In this document: positions 8,739 through 18,209 of the stretch, piece after piece
Layout of the letters: each line of letters opens with the position of its first letter
Numbering within the stretch: position 1 is the stretch's first letter
From: an uncultured Eubacterium sp.
Lineage (GTDB): Bacteria; Bacillota; Clostridia; Lachnospirales; Lachnospiraceae
Reading direction: 5' to 3'
Length of the DNA: 52,441 nucleotides
Assembly (NCBI GenBank): GCA_947089855.1
Contig: CAMUML010000028.1
Coordinates: forward strand, 1-52,441
Notes under the pieces: model-generated
What the model was told of the DNA's origin: nothing
The model's database searches: none
The model's input: the letters and a program-made list of their open reading frames with translations, nothing else
Position numbers and translations under genes: made by a program

Positions 8739-9170
8739 CAGTTCCTTAGAAAGGCCTTAGAGAATATTTGATGGGTTGGCTGTAATCTGAACCGTTATAA
8801 TCCATATGAAAATAGCGGTGAGCCGCAATTTAGAAGTGAAAAGGCAAATTGGTTTTGAGCAGCAGGTAAAGTTGTCTGTATAGAATAGTGAACTGGCTTT
8901 AGGCGGTGGGTTAAGGCAGCCAAAAGTAATCAACATAGTCCGCTATGCGCCTGATTTTTGCTCTGCACTCTCGAAGAAAAATCCTGCGCACTATTTAAAC
9001 GTTATTTCTGGACAGTTCCTAAAGTTGTTTTTTCACAGTTCTTAAGTGTACCTCTGCCAAAAAATAGCCGCATCCAGAAGGCCACTACCACCCCCCCCCT
9101 CTACAGCCCCACAAAAAAAACGAACACCCCCAATCAAAACAAAACCAAAACCAATACGGAGGAGCACAAC
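8739..9170. other. 432-bp non-coding stretch before ispG
   Basis: No convincing gene is seen here. A 10-bp direct repeat GACAGTTCCT occurs at 8737 and 9011. The last 90 bases are almost free of G on the plus strand, with a run of nine C (9091-9099) and a run of eight A (9113-9120) before the GGAGG ribosome site of ispG. No promoter could be assigned with confidence. Confidence 0.6.
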
Positions 9171-10235
9171 ATGGAAATAGCAAGGAAACATACGAAAAAA
9201 GTCAGTATAGGCAGCCGCACGATCGGCGGCGGCAGCCCAATTTTAATCCAGTCTATGACAAATACCAAAACCGAAGATATACCCGCTACGGTTGCACAGA
9301 TCAACCAGCTTGCAGCCGCAGGCTGCGACATCATCCGTTGTACTGTTCCTACAATGGAAGCGGCACTGGCGTTGGAATCGATCAAAAGGCAGGTGCAGAT
9401 CCCAGTGGTGGCAGACATACACTTTGATTACAGGCTGGCTATCGCAGCTATCGAACACGGTGCAGATAAAATCCGTATTAATCCGGGGAATATTGGTTCC
9501 AGGGAACGTGTAAAAGCAGTTGTGGATGCGGCAAAAGAACGCGGGATACCGATCCGGGTCGGCGTCAATAGCGGTTCGTTGGAACAAGCGGTTGTGGAAA
9601 AATACCACGGCGTTACCGCAGAGGGGATTGTGGAAAGCGCTTTGGCACAGGTAGCATTAATTGAGGATTTGGGCTATCATAACCTGGTTATCAGCATTAA
9701 GTCTTCGGATGTTATGATGTGCGTGCGGGCACATGAGTTGATTGCGGCGAAATCCAGTTATCCGCTGCATGTAGGCATTACAGAAGCCGGGACTATTTTG
9801 AGCGGCAGCATTAAATCAGCGGTTGGCCTGGGGTTGATCTTAAACCAGGGGATAGGGGATACGGTCCGCGTATCGCTGACCGGCAGCCCTTTGGAAGAGG
9901 TCAAAGCTGCAAAATTGATTTTGCGGACGCTGGGGCTGCGCCGGGGAGGGGTCGAAGTTGTATCCTGCCCGACGTGCGGCAGGACGAATATTGATTTGAT
10001 CGGGTTAGCAAACCAGGTGGAAGAAATGGCCGCGGATATTCCGCTGGATATAAAAGTAGCTGTGATGGGCTGCGTAGTAAATGGGCCAGGGGAAGCAAAG
10101 GAAGCGGATATTGGTATTGCTGGCGGGGCCGGGGAAGGGCTTTTAATAAAACGTGGGCAAGTTGTGAAAAAACTCCCGGAAGAACAGCTGCTATCCGCAT
10201 TGCGTGAGGAACTGCTGCATTGGGGGAGCAATTGA
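9171..10235 (+). CDS. ispG: 4-hydroxy-3-methylbut-2-enyl-diphosphate synthase (IspG/GcpE)
   Basis: A 354-residue enzyme turning MEcPP into HMBPP near the end of the MEP pathway. The TIM-barrel half begins with GGGSPILIQSMTNT and contains ADIHFDYRLA and RINPGNIG. The C-terminal 4Fe-4S half has SCPTCGR and later MGCVVNGPGEA, giving the three cysteine ligands. The start at 9171 has GGAGG 8-9 bp upstream. A longer in-frame reading from 8958 is rejected because it is low-complexity and non-family. It pairs functionally with dxr upstream. Confidence 0.97.
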   Translation: MEIARKHTKKVSIGSRTIGGGSPILIQSMTNTKTEDIPATVAQINQLAAAGCDIIRCTVPTMEAALALESIKRQVQIPVVADIHFDYRLAIAAIEHGADKIRINPGNIGSRERVKAVVDAAKERGIPIRVGVNSGSLEQAVVEKYHGVTAEGIVESALAQVALIEDLGYHNLVISIKSSDVMMCVRAHELIAAKSSYPLHVGITEAGTILSGSIKSAVGLGLILNQGIGDTVRVSLTGSPLEEVKAAKLILRTLGLRRGGVEVVSCPTCGRTNIDLIGLANQVEEMAADIPLDIKVAVMGCVVNGPGEAKEADIGIAGGAGEGLLIKRGQVVKKLPEEQLLSALREELLHWGSN

Positions 10236-10271
10236 TTAATTGTATTGGCCGGCTGCTTGGGGTGAATCGAT

Positions 10272-13200
10272 ATGTCCAAAAATTTTTTTGAAGTGTTTCC
10301 TGTATTGCAGGTCGGCGGGGAAATGAAGCGGCTGCTTACGGATATGGATGTGCCGCGTGTCGTATCCAACCAGGCGCGCACCCATCTGCGTATTTACCTG
10401 CATGGCACCCGGTTGATCCATAAGAAAAATATATTTCAGCTAGAAAAAAATATTAAAGACCAGCTGTTTCCAAAACAGGAGATAACGGTAAAAATCATTG
10501 AGCGTTACCAGCTTTCTACGCAGTATACGCCGGAAACGCTGCTGGAATTGTATAAAGACAGTATCCTGGAAGAACTAAAGGCGTACAGCCTTTTGATATA
10601 CAACCTGTTCCGCTGTGCCAGGACGGAGTTTGCCGAGCCGGGGCAGATGCGCCTTTACTTGGAGGATTCTGTTGTGGCACAGGAACGTGCGGATGAGCTG
10701 CTGGAGATATTGTATAAAGTCATCCGTGACCGCTGCGGGCTGGATGTTTCGATTGAGCCCGTATTTGAACCAAAGAAAAAGAACAGGCGTGAAGATGCTG
10801 ATCAGCAGATTGCATATGAAGTCCGCCGGGTCCTTGGGCAGCTGCCGCATAACAGCGGTATGGAAGGCTATGGGCAGGCATTGGGCCAAGGCAGCATACC
10901 GGGGCAGGCGATGGAGGGCCCTGCTGCGCTGCAAAAAGCCACAGGCGCTGCGCAAGGGGCCGGTATGGAGGGCGGCATACCGGAAGACGGCATTACAGGC
11001 TATCTGCCGGATGAAGGTTTTTCCGATAGTATGCTGGAAAACTGGATGGCAGGCTACGTGCCCGAAAACAGCATGGAGGATGGCATGCTAGACGGCATGG
11101 CAGGCTATGTGCCGCAAGGCGGCCTGCCCGGTGGAGCGGCCATCTATGGGCCGGAAAACGGTATACCGTCAGGCTATCCGCCACAAAGCGGGGTATCTGG
11201 TGCAGCAGCAAGCGATGCGCCACAAGGCAGTGTATCTGGTACGGCAGCAGGCTACCCGCCACAAGGCAGCCTGGCAGGGCAAGTATCAGGGGGCGGTGCA
11301 GGAAATGCTGCACCACCGGGCAGCTATGCAGGCGCCCCGTCTTCAGGAGGTACACGCAAAGGCACGGGCAGGCAGGCGTTTAAAAATGGCGGAGGCCGCA
11401 GGGATTATCCATTAAAGCGTTCGGATAACCCAGATGTCGTCTATGGGCGGGATTTTGACGAAGAAATAACGCCGATTAACCAGATCACTGGGGAGATGGG
11501 CGAAACTGCTATCCGTGGGAACGTCATTGCCGTCGATACGCGTGCATTAAAAAGCGGCGAGAAAAGCATTGTGATCGTAACGTTGACGGATTTTACGGAT
11601 TCGATCATTATAAAAATATTTGTGAAAAACGAGCAATTGGACGAACTGCTAAAAGATGTCAAAAAAGGGGCTTTTCTAAAGGTCAAGGGCGTAACGGCCT
11701 ATGACCGGTTTGACAGCGAGCTGACGTTAAGCTCCATATCCGGCATCAAGAAAATCCCTGATTTTACGGTACGCCGGCTGGATACCAGCCCAAGGAAGCG
11801 CATAGAACTGCATTGTCATACGAAAATGAGCGATATGGACGGTATTTCTGATGTTGGGGATATTATTAAACAGGCCATTTCCTGGGGGCATCGGGCGATT
11901 GCAATTACCGACCACGGCGCGGTGCAGGCATTTCCAATTGCAAACCATGCGGTGCCGGACGGGGTGGATTTTAAATTGATCTATGGTGTGGAAGCGTACC
12001 TTGTGGATGATTTAAAAACGATTGTTTTTGATGCAAAAGGGCAGAGCCTGCAAGGGTCGTATGTGGTATTTGACTTGGAGACGACGGGGTTAAGCCCGAA
12101 TGTCCATAAGATCATTGAGATTGGTGCGGTGAAAGTAGAGGATGGCCGGATTGTAGGCCGTTTTTCCAAATTTGTCAACCCGAAGGTGCCGATCCCGTTT
12201 AAAATCGAGGAACTTACGAAAATCCGGGATGATATGGTCGCTAATGAACCGGCCATTGACGTGGTTTTGCCGCAGTTTATGGAATTTTGCCAAGGCTGCG
12301 TGATGGTGGCGCACAATGCGGAATTTGATATGGGCTTTATCCGCAAAAATTGTGCGGACCTGGGCCTTCCATGCGGCTTTACCGTTGTTGATACGGTGGC
12401 AATGGCAAGGTACCTGCTGCCGCATTTAAACCGTTTTAAATTGGATACCGTGGCAAAAGACCTTCAAATATCGCTGTTCCACCACCACCGTGCGGTAGAT
12501 GATGCGGAATGTACGGCGGAGATTTTTGTAAAATTTATCGCTATGCTTAAAAGCCGCGGCATTGAAAACCTGGACGCACTAAATGAAAAAGGGAAAGCGC
12601 AGCCGCAGCAGATACAGAAAATGCCGACCTACCATGCGATCATCCTGGCAACCAACGATTATGGGCGCGTGAATTTGTACCGGCTCGTTTCGTTGTCGCA
12701 CCTTACTTATTTTAACAAACGCCCAAGGATTCCAAAGAGCGAGCTGGTGCGTTACCGGGAAGGGCTGCTGCTTGGTTCCGCCTGTGAGGCTGGGGAGCTG
12801 TACCAGGCGCTGCTGTTAGGAAGGCCGCAGGCGGAAATTGCAAGGCTGGTCAATTTTTACGATTACCTGGAAATCCAGCCAAACGGCAACAATGCATTTA
12901 TGCTGCGGGAAGAAAAATATCCGGTGGAATCTGTGGAAGATTTGCAGGAGATCAATAAAAAAATCGTAAAGCTGGGCGAGGATTTCCATAAACCGGTTGT
13001 GGCGACCTGCGACGTGCATTTCCTAAACCCGCAAGACGCCGAGTACCGCCGGATCATTATGGCCGGGCAGGGGTTTAAAGATGCGGAAGAGCAGGCGCCC
13101 CTGTATCTGCATACAACCGAAGAAATGCTGGAGGAATTTGCCTACCTGGGCAGCCAGAAGGCGGAGGAGGTTGTAATTACAAACCCAAACTTGATCTGTG

Positions 13201-15134
13201 ACCTATGCGAGCCGATTTCCCCGGTGCGCCCGGACAAAGCGCCTCCGGTGATTGAAAATTCAGACCAGCTTTTGCGGGATATATGCTACAATAAGGCGCA
13301 TGAAATGTATGGGGAAGACCTGCCGGACATTGTTTCAAAACGGCTGGAGCGGGAACTGACATCCATTATTTCCAACGGCTATGCCGTGATGTATATTATT
13401 GCACAAAAACTCGTGTGGAAGTCGGTGGAAGACGGCTACCTGGTTGGTTCGCGTGGGTCGGTCGGATCTTCGTTCGTAGCGACGATGAGCGGAATTACGG
13501 AAGTGAACCCGTTAAGCCCCCATTATTACTGCGGGAACTGCCATTTCAGCGATTTTGATTCCAAAGAAGTAAAGGCCTATTCCGGGCGCTGCGGCTGCGA
13601 TATGCCAGACCGGCTCTGCCCAAACTGCGGCAAGCCGTTGGTGAAGGCAGGGTTTGACATCCCGTTTGAGACTTTTTTGGGGTTTAAAGGGAACAAGGAG
13701 CCGGATATTGACTTGAATTTTTCCGGCGATTACCAAAGCAAAGCACATAAATATACCGAAGTTATTTTTGGCGCAGGGCAGACATTCCGGGCCGGTACGA
13801 TTGGCACGATGGCGGATAAGACGGCGTTTGGCTATGTAAAAAAGTACTATGACGAGCGGGACATCCATAAACGCTACTGTGAGATTAACCGTATTGTGCA
13901 AGGCTGCGTTGGCATCCGGCGCACGACCGGGCAGCATCCGGGCGGTATTGTCGTGCTGCCGGTAGGCGAAGAAATCTATTCCTTTACACCGATCCAGCGT
14001 CCCGCCAATGATATGACGACGGATATAATAACGACACATTTTGAATACCATTCGATCGACCATAACCTGTTAAAACTAGACATCCTTGGGCACGATGATC
14101 CGACGATGATCCGGATGCTGGAAGACCTGACCGGCCTGAATGCAACGGAGATCCCGCTGGACGACCCGGCGGTAATGTCGATTTTTAAAAGTACGGAAGC
14201 ATTGGGCATTACACCGGAAGACATTGGAGGCTGTACGGTTGGTTCCCTGGGCATCCCGGAGTTTGGGACAGAGTTTGTTATCCAGATGCTAATCGATACA
14301 AAGCCGCAGTCCTTTTCAGACCTTGTACGTATTTCCGGCCTATCGCATGGTACGGATGTATGGCTGGGGAATGCGCAGACTTTAATAGAAGAAGGAAAAG
14401 CGACGATTTCAACGGCGATCTGTACGCGTGACGATATTATGATCTATTTAATTGGGATGGGTTTGGAAAGTGAACTTTCGTTTACAATTATGGAATCGGT
14501 GCGTAAAGGCAAGGGGCTAAAGGATGAATGGATTACTGCCATGAAAGCGCATAATGTACCAGACTGGTATATCTGGTCATGCCAGAAAATCAAATATATG
14601 TTCCCAAAAGCCCATGCAGCGGCTTATGTTATGATGGCATGGCGCATTGCCTACTGCAAGGTATTTTACCCGTTAGCTTATTATGCGGCTTATTTTTCAA
14701 TCCGGGCAACCGCATTCAGCTATGAAACCATGTGCCAGGGCCCGGAAAAGCTGGCGTACCATCTGCGCAACTATGAAAGGCGCAGGGACTCCCTTTCCAA
14801 AAAGGAACTGGATACGATAAAAGATATGAAGATCGTGCAGGAGATGCATGCCAGGGGTTTTTCGTTCTGCCCGATCGCATTGGATAAAGTAAAAGCACGC
14901 CATTTCCAGATCATAAACGGAAAGCTTATGCCAGCGCTTAGTGCCATTGAAGGGCTGGGCGAGAAAGCGGCGGATGGGATCGTAGAAGCGGTCAAAGACG
15001 GCCCGTTTTTATCCAAAGACGATTTTAGGCAGCGGTCAAAGGTGAGCAAATCAGTTGCAGATTTAATGGGGGAGCTTGGTATTTTAGGAGGGATACCAGA
15101 GTCTAACCAGATGTCGATTTTTGATTTTGCATAG
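10272..15134 (+). CDS. polC: DNA polymerase III alpha subunit, PolC type, with large linker insertion
   Basis: The replicative polymerase of Firmicutes, 1620 residues against roughly 1440 in Bacillus. Order: N-terminal domain (1-190), a low-complexity linker (about 195-375) rich in Gly, Gln, Pro and Ala with repeats such as GYPPQGS, an OB fold (about 400-500), a PHP domain (HCHTKMSD, H514/H516), a 3'-5' exonuclease with FDLETTGL (D601), and the polymerase core with a Cys-rich zinc motif (CGNCHF...CPNCGK) and catalytic DID near 1145-1147, ending in a helix-hairpin-helix region. The extra length lies entirely in the linker. The start at ATG 10272 is 36 bp after ispG. Confidence 0.97.
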   Translation: MSKNFFEVFPVLQVGGEMKRLLTDMDVPRVVSNQARTHLRIYLHGTRLIHKKNIFQLEKNIKDQLFPKQEITVKIIERYQLSTQYTPETLLELYKDSILEELKAYSLLIYNLFRCARTEFAEPGQMRLYLEDSVVAQERADELLEILYKVIRDRCGLDVSIEPVFEPKKKNRREDADQQIAYEVRRVLGQLPHNSGMEGYGQALGQGSIPGQAMEGPAALQKATGAAQGAGMEGGIPEDGITGYLPDEGFSDSMLENWMAGYVPENSMEDGMLDGMAGYVPQGGLPGGAAIYGPENGIPSGYPPQSGVSGAAASDAPQGSVSGTAAGYPPQGSLAGQVSGGGAGNAAPPGSYAGAPSSGGTRKGTGRQAFKNGGGRRDYPLKRSDNPDVVYGRDFDEEITPINQITGEMGETAIRGNVIAVDTRALKSGEKSIVIVTLTDFTDSIIIKIFVKNEQLDELLKDVKKGAFLKVKGVTAYDRFDSELTLSSISGIKKIPDFTVRRLDTSPRKRIELHCHTKMSDMDGISDVGDIIKQAISWGHRAIAITDHGAVQAFPIANHAVPDGVDFKLIYGVEAYLVDDLKTIVFDAKGQSLQGSYVVFDLETTGLSPNVHKIIEIGAVKVEDGRIVGRFSKFVNPKVPIPFKIEELTKIRDDMVANEPAIDVVLPQFMEFCQGCVMVAHNAEFDMGFIRKNCADLGLPCGFTVVDTVAMARYLLPHLNRFKLDTVAKDLQISLFHHHRAVDDAECTAEIFVKFIAMLKSRGIENLDALNEKGKAQPQQIQKMPTYHAIILATNDYGRVNLYRLVSLSHLTYFNKRPRIPKSELVRYREGLLLGSACEAGELYQALLLGRPQAEIARLVNFYDYLEIQPNGNNAFMLREEKYPVESVEDLQEINKKIVKLGEDFHKPVVATCDVHFLNPQDAEYRRIIMAGQGFKDAEEQAPLYLHTTEEMLEEFAYLGSQKAEEVVITNPNLICDLCEPISPVRPDKAPPVIENSDQLLRDICYNKAHEMYGEDLPDIVSKRLERELTSIISNGYAVMYIIAQKLVWKSVEDGYLVGSRGSVGSSFVATMSGITEVNPLSPHYYCGNCHFSDFDSKEVKAYSGRCGCDMPDRLCPNCGKPLVKAGFDIPFETFLGFKGNKEPDIDLNFSGDYQSKAHKYTEVIFGAGQTFRAGTIGTMADKTAFGYVKKYYDERDIHKRYCEINRIVQGCVGIRRTTGQHPGGIVVLPVGEEIYSFTPIQRPANDMTTDIITTHFEYHSIDHNLLKLDILGHDDPTMIRMLEDLTGLNATEIPLDDPAVMSIFKSTEALGITPEDIGGCTVGSLGIPEFGTEFVIQMLIDTKPQSFSDLVRISGLSHGTDVWLGNAQTLIEEGKATISTAICTRDDIMIYLIGMGLESELSFTIMESVRKGKGLKDEWITAMKAHNVPDWYIWSCQKIKYMFPKAHAAAYVMMAWRIAYCKVFYPLAYYAAYFSIRATAFSYETMCQGPEKLAYHLRNYERRRDSLSKKELDTIKDMKIVQEMHARGFSFCPIALDKVKARHFQIINGKLMPALSAIEGLGEKAADGIVEAVKDGPFLSKDDFRQRSKVSKSVADLMGELGILGGIPESNQMSIFDFA

Positions 15135-15143
15135 CAGTTTTGT

Positions 15144-15219
15144 AAAAGCGGAGTTACTATTCAAGGGCCAGGAATGCGCATAAACTGCGCATTCCGTGAG
15201 GACATGATCCGCTTTTTTT
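15144..15219 (+). terminator. polC terminator with a repeat lodged in its loop
   Basis: AAAAGCGGA (15144-15152) pairs with TCCGCTTTT (15208-15216), which runs into seven T. The loop is occupied by a copy of the dispersed hairpin repeat, itself a perfect 10-bp stem. This looks like an intrinsic terminator whose loop received the repeat, placed just after the polC stop. Confidence 0.7.
15153..15208 (+). repeat. dispersed hairpin repeat, copy 2
   Basis: A 56-bp copy from GTTACTATTCA to ACATGAT, differing from copy 1 by a few bases. It lacks the roughly 70-bp extension present in the copies at 20383 and 20509. The perfect stem GGAATGCGCA / TGCGCATTCC is kept. Confidence 0.9.
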
Positions 15220-15232
15220 GTCCATCCGGCTG

Positions 15233-16120
15233 TCAGCAGCAGTCTGACATAGAAATGACAACGTTTGTAAAATCCCGCATCTGTGAAGTTATGGCCCGGT
15301 TCTGGTTATGGCACAGGTAAAAATAGCGTTTCATCGAAACATCTTCGATTAGGCAGGATGCTACTTCGCCTTTATCTACATATTCCGCTGCGCACTGCTG
15401 TGACAGGATGCCCAGGCCGAGGTTATGGCGTACTGCGTCAATGATGGCGCATCGCCCGCTGCATTCCCATTTGACTACATATGGGATATGGTGGGCCAGC
15501 ATTATATTTTCAAAAATGGCCCGGGTGCCGCTCCCTTTTTCCCGCAGGATAAAATTTTGGTTGCGCAGGTCTTCCATTGTGATCGAATTCCTGGAGGCAA
15601 ACGGATGGTTTTTCCCGCAGATCAAACATAGGGAGTCTTCCATCACGGGTTTTGTAATAATGTCCTGGTGGACGATAATGCCTTCTGCCATTGCAATGTC
15701 CAGTTCGTCATGAAGCAGTTTTTGTTCGATAATTTTTGTGTTGTTGACAATTACAGTCGCATCAATGTCAGGATAGGTTTTTATCAGCTGTTCTACAATG
15801 GAACTCATTAATATATTTCCGATCGTAATGGTTGCGCCGATCCGCAGCGGGCGTAGGGAATTGACATATTTCATAGACTGTTCCAGCTGTTCGCTGACCG
15901 CAGTGATTTCGCGGGCATGGCTTAATAGAAGCGTCCCTGCCGGGGTGATCTCCAGTTGTTTGGAAACCCGGTTAAAAAGTTTTGCGTGATATTCATTTTC
16001 CAGGTCGGATATAACCTGGCTGACTGTTGGCTGGGAAATATAAAGCTTTTTGGCCGCTTCGCTCATTTTTTTATATTCTGCAACTGCAATAAAAGTTTTC
16101 AGCTGTTTTAGTGTCGCCAT
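15233..16120 (-). CDS. LysR-family transcriptional regulator (CysL/YeiE-like by context)
   Basis: A 295-residue LysR-type regulator. The winged helix-turn-helix occupies about 1-60 (LKTFIAVAEYKKMSEAAKKLYISQPTVSQVISDLE), followed by a linker helix and a periplasmic-binding-protein-like effector domain. AGGAG lies 9 bp before the ATG. It is divergent from the reductase gene at 16514, the usual layout for LysR control of a neighbour. Context (sulfite-reductase-like protein, YeiH exporter) suggests a sulfur-responsive CysL/YeiE-type regulator, but the effector is inference. Confidence 0.9.
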   Translation of the reverse strand: MATLKQLKTFIAVAEYKKMSEAAKKLYISQPTVSQVISDLENEYHAKLFNRVSKQLEITPAGTLLLSHAREITAVSEQLEQSMKYVNSLRPLRIGATITIGNILMSSIVEQLIKTYPDIDATVIVNNTKIIEQKLLHDELDIAMAEGIIVHQDIITKPVMEDSLCLICGKNHPFASRNSITMEDLRNQNFILREKGSGTRAIFENIMLAHHIPYVVKWECSGRCAIIDAVRHNLGLGILSQQCAAEYVDKGEVASCLIEDVSMKRYFYLCHNQNRAITSQMRDFTNVVISMSDCC

Positions 16121-16513
16121 TTTCCTTATCTCCTAAATGTAAAGCAAATTTTGTAATACCATAGCCGGTTGAAGGTTCCAAGGCCATGAAAACGATAACG
16201 GAATGGGCATTCCATACAAACGGGTGCCGGTTGGGTATAGGAAAAACCCTATACTATGTCTTAGATTTTACTATTTTATTTTTTATTTATCAAGTGTTAT
16301 TATATTCTAATAAAACATTGTCTTTTTTTGCCATTTTTTTTTACAGTTTTTAACGGTGAGATTCAATGGTGTTACGGTTCATGGGCACATTCTTCTAATA
16401 TTTGCCCCAAATGGTTAGCAGGTGTCCAAAGGCGTGCAGGAGGGCAATGGTTGTGCTAGGGCAGCTGGCCCGGCTTGTCTGGGCTGTTGTGATAAATACA
16501 AGGAGGGTATCAG
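16121..16513. promoter_or_regulatory. divergent control region between LysR gene and sulfur operon
   Basis: This 393-bp region contains GTATAGG-AAAAAC-CCTATAC (16235-16254), a dyad of the size and T-N11-A form bound by LysR regulators. A smaller dyad, GGAATGGGCATTCC, is centred near 16205. A very AT-rich stretch (16262-16345) probably carries the promoters, though no hexamer pair is decisive. GTTACGGTTCATGGGCA at 16371 weakly resembles the start of the dispersed repeat. AGGAGG at 16501 is the ribosome site of the next gene. Confidence 0.5.
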
Positions 16514-18136
16514 ATGAAAGTTTTAGTACTTGGCGGTGTCGCCGCAGGGACCAAGATCGCGGCAAAATTAATGAGGGAAGACCGCGGCAATGAAGTGACC
16601 GTGTTAAACAAGGGCAAAAATATTTCTTATGCAGGTTGCGGGCTGCCTTATTATGTTGGCCATGTGATTGAGGACAAAGGGCAGTTAATTGTAAATACGC
16701 CTGAAAAGTATGCAAAATTGACCGGTGTAACGGTACTGACGGAAACAGAAGCCGTGAAAGTGGATACACAGGCAAAAAAGGTTACGGCCCGTAATCTAAA
16801 GACAGGGGAAGAAAAAGAGTATGGCTATGACAAGCTGGTCATTTCGGTAGGGGCAAGCCCAGTAAAACCTCCGATCGAAGGCTGTGGCCTGGAAAACGTA
16901 TTTTTTGTAAGGACCCCAGAGGATGCCATCCGGCTGCGCGAAGTAGTGGATGCGGGGAATGTGAAACGTGCGGTTGTGGTCGGCGCAGGCTATATTGGGC
17001 TGGAAATTGCAGAAAACTTAAAGCTGCAAGGGGTGCGCCCATTTGTCTTGGATATGGCGCCGCATGCGCTGCCGGGCTTTGACGCCGAGATGGCAGAGTA
17101 TGTAGAAGGCAAGCTCCAAGAAAGCGGCATCCCGGTTGTTACTGGGGTTGCAGTTACTGGCATTGAAGGGGACGGCAAGGCAGAAAAAGTGTTGACAAGC
17201 AAAAAAGCCTATAAGGCGGACTTGGTCGTACTTAGCGCAGGGATCCGTCCAAATACCGCATTTTTGGAAGGCAGCGGCATTGAGATGTTTAAAGGGACCG
17301 TGTTAACCAATGCACAGGGCGAGACAAATATCCCGGATGTCTATGCGGCAGGCGACTGCGCAATGGTACATAATGCTTTGACTGGAAAAGAAGCATGGTC
17401 GCCAATGGGCTCTACCGCCAATATCCACGGGCGCCTGATCGCACAAAATATGATGGGTGCAGGGCTTTCCTACCGGGGCGCGCTAGGGACAGCCGTATGC
17501 AAGCTGCCGGGTATGAATGTGGGGCGCACAGGGCTTACGGAAGCGCAGGCATCGGCGGAAGGCTTCCAGCCAGTCAGCGTAGTCACTGTTGTAGATGACA
17601 AAGCACACTACTACCCAGGCGCAGGTTCATTTATTATTAAGATGATTGCAGATAAGGAATCCTTAAGGCTTTTGGGCGTACAGGTAATCGGGGCCGGGGC
17701 TGTAGATAAAGTGGTTGATATTGCAGTTACGGGCATTATGCTAAAAGGTACGCTTACCGACCTGGCGGATATGGATCTGGCTTATGCGCCGCCATTTTCG
17801 ACCGCTATCCATCCGTTTGAACATACGCTGAATGTGCTGATGAATAAGATTAACGGCAAATTTGAAACCTTTACGCCTGCCGAATATGCCGCTGGTGCAG
17901 CAGAAGGCTATAAAGTCATCGACGGCTGCCTGACGCCTTCGATCGAAGGGGCGCCGTATGTGGATCTGACCACCGTAGAAGGGCCAATTGAAGGGTTTGG
18001 TACAAACGACAAGATCCTGCTTGTCTGCAACAAAGGGAAGCGGGCGTACCTGCTGCAAAACCGGCTGAAATTCTATGGGTATCAGAATACGAAAGTGCTG
18101 GAAGGCGGCATTACCTTTAATGACGTTACAGTGTAA
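16514..18136 (+). CDS. CoA-disulfide reductase-like FAD/NAD(P) oxidoreductase fused to a rhodanese domain
   Basis: A 540-residue protein. The N-terminal flavoprotein disulfide reductase part has the FAD-binding GGVAAGTKIAAKL and the single redox cysteine of the CoADR family in SYAGCGLPYYVG (C42). It also has a second dinucleotide loop, VVVGAGYIGLEIAENL, and DVYAAGDCA near 290. The last 80 residues form a rhodanese-like domain with C505 in LLVCNKGKRAYL. Such fusions reduce CoA disulfide, persulfides or polysulfides. The exact substrate is unknown. AGGAGG precedes the ATG. It is the first gene of a likely three-gene sulfur operon. Confidence 0.9.
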   Translation: MKVLVLGGVAAGTKIAAKLMREDRGNEVTVLNKGKNISYAGCGLPYYVGHVIEDKGQLIVNTPEKYAKLTGVTVLTETEAVKVDTQAKKVTARNLKTGEEKEYGYDKLVISVGASPVKPPIEGCGLENVFFVRTPEDAIRLREVVDAGNVKRAVVVGAGYIGLEIAENLKLQGVRPFVLDMAPHALPGFDAEMAEYVEGKLQESGIPVVTGVAVTGIEGDGKAEKVLTSKKAYKADLVVLSAGIRPNTAFLEGSGIEMFKGTVLTNAQGETNIPDVYAAGDCAMVHNALTGKEAWSPMGSTANIHGRLIAQNMMGAGLSYRGALGTAVCKLPGMNVGRTGLTEAQASAEGFQPVSVVTVVDDKAHYYPGAGSFIIKMIADKESLRLLGVQVIGAGAVDKVVDIAVTGIMLKGTLTDLADMDLAYAPPFSTAIHPFEHTLNVLMNKINGKFETFTPAEYAAGAAEGYKVIDGCLTPSIEGAPYVDLTTVEGPIEGFGTNDKILLVCNKGKRAYLLQNRLKFYGYQNTKVLEGGITFNDVTV

Positions 18137-18209
18137 AAGCAGCGCCCGGCCTTTGGCGGGGCAAGGCTGCATAATGAAAAATAGAATACAATACTAGGAG
18201 GATACAAGT

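Noticed and set aside
8737-9020. 10-bp direct repeat GACAGTTCCT as a target-site duplication of an inserted element
   Set aside because: The intervening DNA has no inverted ends or transposase, and a 10-bp match is not enough alone.
16371-16430. Decayed fifth copy of the dispersed repeat
   Set aside because: Resemblance is limited to about 15 bases at each end with the central stem missing; it could be chance.
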